The notes beneath the pieces are model-generated. The model was given only the letters and a program-made list of their open reading frames with translations, did not search any database and was not told the DNA's origin. Shown here piece by piece: positions 60,865 to 64,000 of a stretch of 64,000 bases of DNA. Source of the DNA: Collimonas sp. OK412 (lineage in GTDB: Bacteria; Pseudomonadota; Gammaproteobacteria; Burkholderiales; Burkholderiaceae_D); assembly GCF_900112135.1 (NCBI RefSeq), contig NZ_FOLC01000005.1, positions 206,317 to 270,316 on the forward strand, read 5' to 3'. The translations under genes were made by a program, and so were the position numbers. Position 1 is the first letter of the stretch. Each line of letters starts with the position of its first letter.

Positions 60865-61662
60865 TTATTTGGATTTGGCCGTGTCGAAATATTGCGCGTG
60901 CAGCTTGTCGTAGGTGCCGTCAGCCTTGATCGCGGCCAGGCCCTGGTTGATTTTCGCCAGCAATGCCGCATCGCCCTTTTTCACCGCGATGCCGAAAAAC
61001 TCTTTCGGGAAATTCTCGTCCATCACCATGCGGATGCCCTTTACCTGGTTGTTGGCCAGGTAATGCACTACGGCGCCCTTGTCGGCAATGACGGCGCTGA
61101 CACCGCCGGTTTCAAGTTCTTTCAAGGCCAGCGGGCTGGACTCAAAACGCTTGATATTGGCATTGTTGTCGCCCGACAGCTTCTGCATCATTTCGTCGCC
61201 GGTCGAACCTTGCAGGACGCCGACCGTCAGCGGCTTGAGATCGGTGATCTTCTGGATTTTCGAATCGAGCGGCACGACGATGACCTGGCCCGCTTCAAAA
61301 TACGGATCTGAAAAATCGACCGTCAGCTTGCGCTTCTCGGTAATCGTCAGGCCGGACATGATGATGTCGCGGTCGCCCTGCGCCAGCGCGGTGAAAATGC
61401 CGTCGAACGGCGTATTGATGAACTTGACCTTCATGCCTTCTTTCGCCGCCAGCGCCTTCATGACGTCGATATCGAAGCCAACCAGCTCCTTGTTCTCGTT
61501 TTCATATTCGAAAGGCGCGTAAGTAGCGCCGGTGCCGACCACATATTCCTTCACCGCCGCGCCGGCCGCCGGCTTGTCTTCATGCTTGCCGCATGCGCTT
61601 AGTCCGCTCAGGGCCAGTACGGCGAGCATGAGGGAGGCTGTCTTGATTACGGTGCGTTTCAT
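60865..61662 (-). CDS. Amino-acid ABC transporter substrate-binding lipoprotein
   Basis: A 265-residue polar amino-acid binding protein. The signal sequence has a lipobox (LALSGLSACGKHEDK, Cys near residue 24), so it is anchored to a membrane, unlike typical free HisJ/GlnH proteins. The type II fold is seen in ATYAPFEYENENKELVGFDI, GLTITEKRKLTVDFSDPYFE and VLQGSTGDEMMQKL. Its permease and ATPase are not beside it, so it may serve a remote system. It follows HMG-CoA lyase by 38 bases. Confidence 0.9.
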   Translation of the reverse strand: MKRTVIKTASLMLAVLALSGLSACGKHEDKPAAGAAVKEYVVGTGATYAPFEYENENKELVGFDIDVMKALAAKEGMKVKFINTPFDGIFTALAQGDRDIIMSGLTITEKRKLTVDFSDPYFEAGQVIVVPLDSKIQKITDLKPLTVGVLQGSTGDEMMQKLSGDNNANIKRFESSPLALKELETGGVSAVIADKGAVVHYLANNQVKGIRMVMDENFPKEFFGIAVKKGDAALLAKINQGLAAIKADGTYDKLHAQYFDTAKSK

Positions 61663-61700
61663 AAAATTTCCATTTCCTGTTGATGAGTCGACGATATTTT

Positions 61701-62609
61701 TTAAGCGATGCGCTTGGCGGCGATGGCGTTGCCGGCGCGGCTGACAGCCTTGCGGCCCAGGTGCGCCGAAATGAACTGGCCGGCGTCGACTACCGCATCG
61801 AGATCGATGCCGGTCTCGATGCCGAGCCCCTGCATCAGGTACAGCACGTCTTCCGACGACACGTTGCCGGTCGCACCCTTGGCATACGGGCAGCCGCCCA
61901 GGCCGGCGACGGACGAGTGGTAGATCGAAATACCGACTTCCAGGCTGGCGTAGATATTCGCCAGCGCCTGGCCGTAGGTATCGTGGAAATGGCCGGACAG
62001 GCGTTCGATCGGAAATTCCTGCACCAGCCTTTGCATCACCGCATGGACCTTGTTCGGGGTAGCGACGCCGATGGTGTCGGCAATATCTATCTCGTCGCAT
62101 CCGAGGTCGCGCAAGCGATGCAGCACGTCGACCACCGAATCGATGCCGACTTCGCCCTGGTACGGACAGCCGAAAGCGCAGCTGATGCTGCCGCGCAGGC
62201 GCTTGCCTTCCTGCTTGGCGACTTGCGCCACTTCGCGGAAGCGCTCAATCGATTCGGCGATGGAGCAATTGATGTTCTTTTGCGAGAACGCTTCCGAAGC
62301 CGCGCCGAAGATCACCATCTCGTCGGCGCCGGCCGCCAGTGCGGCTTCCAGGCCCTTCATGTTCGGCACCAGGGCCGAATAGATGACGCCCGGCTTGCGC
62401 TGGATGGCGGCCATCACTTCGCTCGATGTCGCCATTTGCGGCACCCATTTCGGCGAGACGAAGGACGCGGCTTCGATGTTGACGAAACCGGCTTTGGTGA
62501 GCTGGTCGACCAGTGCGATCTTGACGTCGGCCGGGATGGTTTCCTTTTCGTTCTGCAAGCCGTCGCGCGGGCCGACTTCAACGATCTTTACCTTGCTGGG
62601 GAATGTCAT
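61701..62609 (-). CDS. mvaB: Hydroxymethylglutaryl-CoA lyase
   Basis: A 302-residue TIM-barrel enzyme that splits HMG-CoA to acetoacetate and acetyl-CoA in leucine breakdown. It has the catalytic EVGPRDGLQNEKETIP, SFVSPKWVPQM, and the signature VAGLGGCPYAKGATGNVSSE with the active-site Cys. GAGGTGAT stands just before ATG at 62609, so the short start is chosen. It follows ghrA by 11 bases. The other leucine-catabolism genes (liu/ivd) are not in the window. Confidence 0.96.
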   Translation of the reverse strand: MTFPSKVKIVEVGPRDGLQNEKETIPADVKIALVDQLTKAGFVNIEAASFVSPKWVPQMATSSEVMAAIQRKPGVIYSALVPNMKGLEAALAAGADEMVIFGAASEAFSQKNINCSIAESIERFREVAQVAKQEGKRLRGSISCAFGCPYQGEVGIDSVVDVLHRLRDLGCDEIDIADTIGVATPNKVHAVMQRLVQEFPIERLSGHFHDTYGQALANIYASLEVGISIYHSSVAGLGGCPYAKGATGNVSSEDVLYLMQGLGIETGIDLDAVVDAGQFISAHLGRKAVSRAGNAIAAKRIA

Positions 62610-62620
62610 GTCATCACCTC

Positions 62621-63562
62621 TCAATAACCTTTGCTGCGGTCAACTACGCCGTTCACGCTGTTGCCCTGTTCCAGTGCATGGATCTTGTCTCGGACCTGCA
62701 GGATGGTGTCCTGGTGCAGCGACAATGCCGAGATATGCGGCGTGATGCTGATGCGCGGTTCTTGCCAGAACGGATGGTCGGACGCCAGCGGCTCATGTTC
62801 GAACACATCCAGCGTTGCTCCCGCGACCTGCCCTTCCCGCACCGCCGCCAGCAGGTCGGCTTCGACCACGTGGCCGCCGCGGGCAACGTTGACCAGGTAA
62901 GCGCCGTCCTTGCCCGTTTGCAGTTTCTGCAGGTTCTGGCGATTGACGATGCCGCGCGTCGAATCTGTCAGAGGCAAGATACATACCAGCACCCGCGATG
63001 CACGCAGGAAAGCATCGAGGCCGTCATCGCCGGCGTAGCAAGAGATTCCAGGCAAGTCTTTTGGACTGCGGCTCCAGCCGTTCAGGGGAAAGCCGAAATG
63101 CGCCAGCGATTCTGCAATGCGCGAGCCGAGCACACCCAGGCCGAGGATGCCGACGCTGAAATCGCGCTTGTCGGGAGCCGGCAGCTGCTTCCATTCACCG
63201 CGTGCGGCTTGTTCCCGGTATTTATCGAAGCGGCGGAAATAGCCCAGGACTGCATGCGTCACGTATTCGGCCATCTGGATCGCCATGCCGCCGTCGTCGA
63301 TGCGGATCAGCGGCACGCTGGCCGGGATGGCGTCGCCTAGCTGCAGGATGGCGTCGACGCCGGCGCCGAGGTTGAAGATGGCTTTCAGGTCGCTGCGGCC
63401 GCGCAGCATGGCTGCCGGCGGGCGCCAGACCAGGGCGTAGTCGGCCGGGGCGTTGTCGCCTTCCTGCCAGAAACGGATTTCGGCTTGCGGCAGGGCGGTG
63501 CTGAAATCGGCCATCCAGCTTTCCAGGCCGCTGCCGGGGGGGACGTAGAACAGGAGTTTCAC
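62621..63562 (-). CDS. ghrA: Glyoxylate/hydroxypyruvate reductase A, GTG start
   Basis: A 313-residue D-2-hydroxyacid dehydrogenase of the GhrA type, which reduces glyoxylate and hydroxypyruvate with NADPH. It shows VGILGLGVLGSRIAESLAHF for the nucleotide, SRSPKDLPG after it, CILPLTDSTRGIVN, NVARGGHVVEADLL with the active-site Arg, and the catalytic His segment PHISALSLHQDTI. The start is GTG at 63560-63562 with GAGGA eight bases upstream. It heads the ghrA-mvaB-binding lipoprotein run. Confidence 0.93.
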   Translation of the reverse strand: MKLLFYVPPGSGLESWMADFSTALPQAEIRFWQEGDNAPADYALVWRPPAAMLRGRSDLKAIFNLGAGVDAILQLGDAIPASVPLIRIDDGGMAIQMAEYVTHAVLGYFRRFDKYREQAARGEWKQLPAPDKRDFSVGILGLGVLGSRIAESLAHFGFPLNGWSRSPKDLPGISCYAGDDGLDAFLRASRVLVCILPLTDSTRGIVNRQNLQKLQTGKDGAYLVNVARGGHVVEADLLAAVREGQVAGATLDVFEHEPLASDHPFWQEPRISITPHISALSLHQDTILQVRDKIHALEQGNSVNGVVDRSKGY

Positions 63563-63639
63563 TATTTGGTCCTCAAACTATCTTGATGCTTGTGCAAAAC
63601 GAATGCGACGGTTTGTACTCCGTGGGCCGTTAATTAGGG

Positions 63640-63683
63640 TCAGAGTAATTTACGACGATGAAACTGTCGTAAAAAAACTCTGA
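63640..63683. repeat. Palindrome between ghrA and the IS110-type gene
   Basis: TCAGAGT (63640-63646) pairs with ACTCTGA (63677-63683) and TTTACGAC (63649-63656) pairs with GTCGTAAA (63666-63673) around a 9-base loop. It may lie in the left end of the insertion element or be a REP-like target. The left boundary of the element cannot be fixed from this window. Confidence 0.6.
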
Positions 63684-63764
63684 TAATCATCTAGCCGTCC
63701 TCCCCTTGGCAAACGCCAAGCGATAAAGTAACGGTGCGAACCCAACTTTATCAAGGAGAACGGC

Positions 63765-64000
63765 ATGTTATTTTGCGGCATAGACCTCCATTCGAACAAC
63801 AATTTTATTGTCATTTCCGATGACACGGACAAAGTCGTGTATTCCAGGCGATTACCGAATAATCTGGACGAGATTTGTGCGGCCTTGGAACCGTATCGGT
63901 CAGAGCTCTCTGGCGTTGTTGTGGAATCGACCTATAACTGGTACTGGCTTGTCGACAGTCTCATCGAGGCTGGTTATTCTCTGCACCTGGCCAATACCAC
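63765..64000 (+). mobile_element. IS110 family transposase, N-terminal part (cut by window edge)
   Basis: The reading frame starting MLFCGIDLHSNNNFIVISDD and continuing through VVVESTYNWYWLVDSLIEAG matches the DEDD RuvC-like N-terminal domain of IS110/IS1111 transposases; the first Asp of the catalytic tetrad is in GIDLH. AAGGAGAA stands before the ATG. About 78 codons are visible and the rest, with the Tnp20 domain carrying the serine, lies beyond base 64000. The region upstream contains a small hairpin CTTGGC/GCCAAG (63705-63720). In the IS110 group such a left end can encode a bridge RNA. Confidence 0.9.

Noticed and set aside
60865..62100. Long upstream extension of the amino-acid binding protein
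   Set aside because: The extra residues overlap the HMG-CoA lyase gene in another frame and would bury the lipoprotein signal; the ATG at 61662 gives a normal precursor.

Overview
This 64 kb window reads as chromosome of a GC-rich betaproteobacterium. The order birA-coaX-SPOR, argB next to it, and the MlaE-type operon with an auxiliary lipoprotein fit Burkholderiales, most likely Oxalobacteraceae (a Collimonas-like soil bacterium). That placement comes from recognition of gene content and was not computed. The window is almost entirely coding: about 60 genes, no rRNA, tRNA or CRISPR seen, no prophage, and one insertion sequence cut by the right edge.

Layout. 0-3.6 kb: argB (cut by the left edge), a nested palindromic element, a small Cys-rich protein, then SPOR protein, coaX and birA. 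3.7-9.5 kb: a lipid-transport ABC operon (STAS-MlaE fusion, ATPase, MCE protein, lipoprotein) followed by a VanZ protein, a ferredoxin and an esterase. 9.7-13.8 kb: a PBP5-type carboxypeptidase and three exported proteins, including an EXORDIUM (plant PHI-1)-like protein. 13.8-21.3 kb: a secreted nucleosidase, a small membrane protein and a JetA-JetB-JetC/MksFEB SMC operon without the JetD nuclease. 21.5-30.3 kb: a second palindromic element, DUF2804 and YegD-like genes, a CLC protein behind a clear fluoride riboswitch, a LysR/DoxX/pirin locus, an AlaX protein and an exported amidohydrolase. 30.3-38.9 kb: lrp, dadA, alr, an M20 peptidase, two transporters and ettA. 39-46.7 kb: small unknowns, a gtrB-gtrA-gtrC cassette, periplasmic asparaginase, MscS and ompW with a perfect FNR box. 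46.8-54.4 kb: hisC, an MFS exporter, a META/DUF4377 lipoprotein, an esterase and a TAXI-type TRAP system. 54.4-63.6 kb: nitronate monooxygenase, an MBL hydrolase, DUF1289, creBCD with a cre-tag, a YbaK deacylase, an amino-acid binding lipoprotein, HMG-CoA lyase and ghrA. 63.6-64 kb: the left part of an IS110-type element.

Systems that work together. The fluoride riboswitch and the CLC protein form a fluoride-resistance unit, so the CLC is probably an F-/H+ antiporter. Lrp, DadA and Alr form a D/L-alanine catabolic unit with an Lrp-like site in the shared promoter region. CreB/CreC probably act on creD through the cre-tag. GtrB, GtrA and the large polytopic protein form a lipid-linked glucosylation cassette. 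The TAXI binding protein, the fused permease and DUF1850 form one uptake system, with a hairpin between binding protein and permease that may set their ratio.

The most unusual items are the two palindromic elements (706-939 and 21501-21664), which share one spaced core inside unrelated arms; the JetABC/Mks operon without JetD; the EXORDIUM-like secreted protein; and the riboswitch-controlled CLC.
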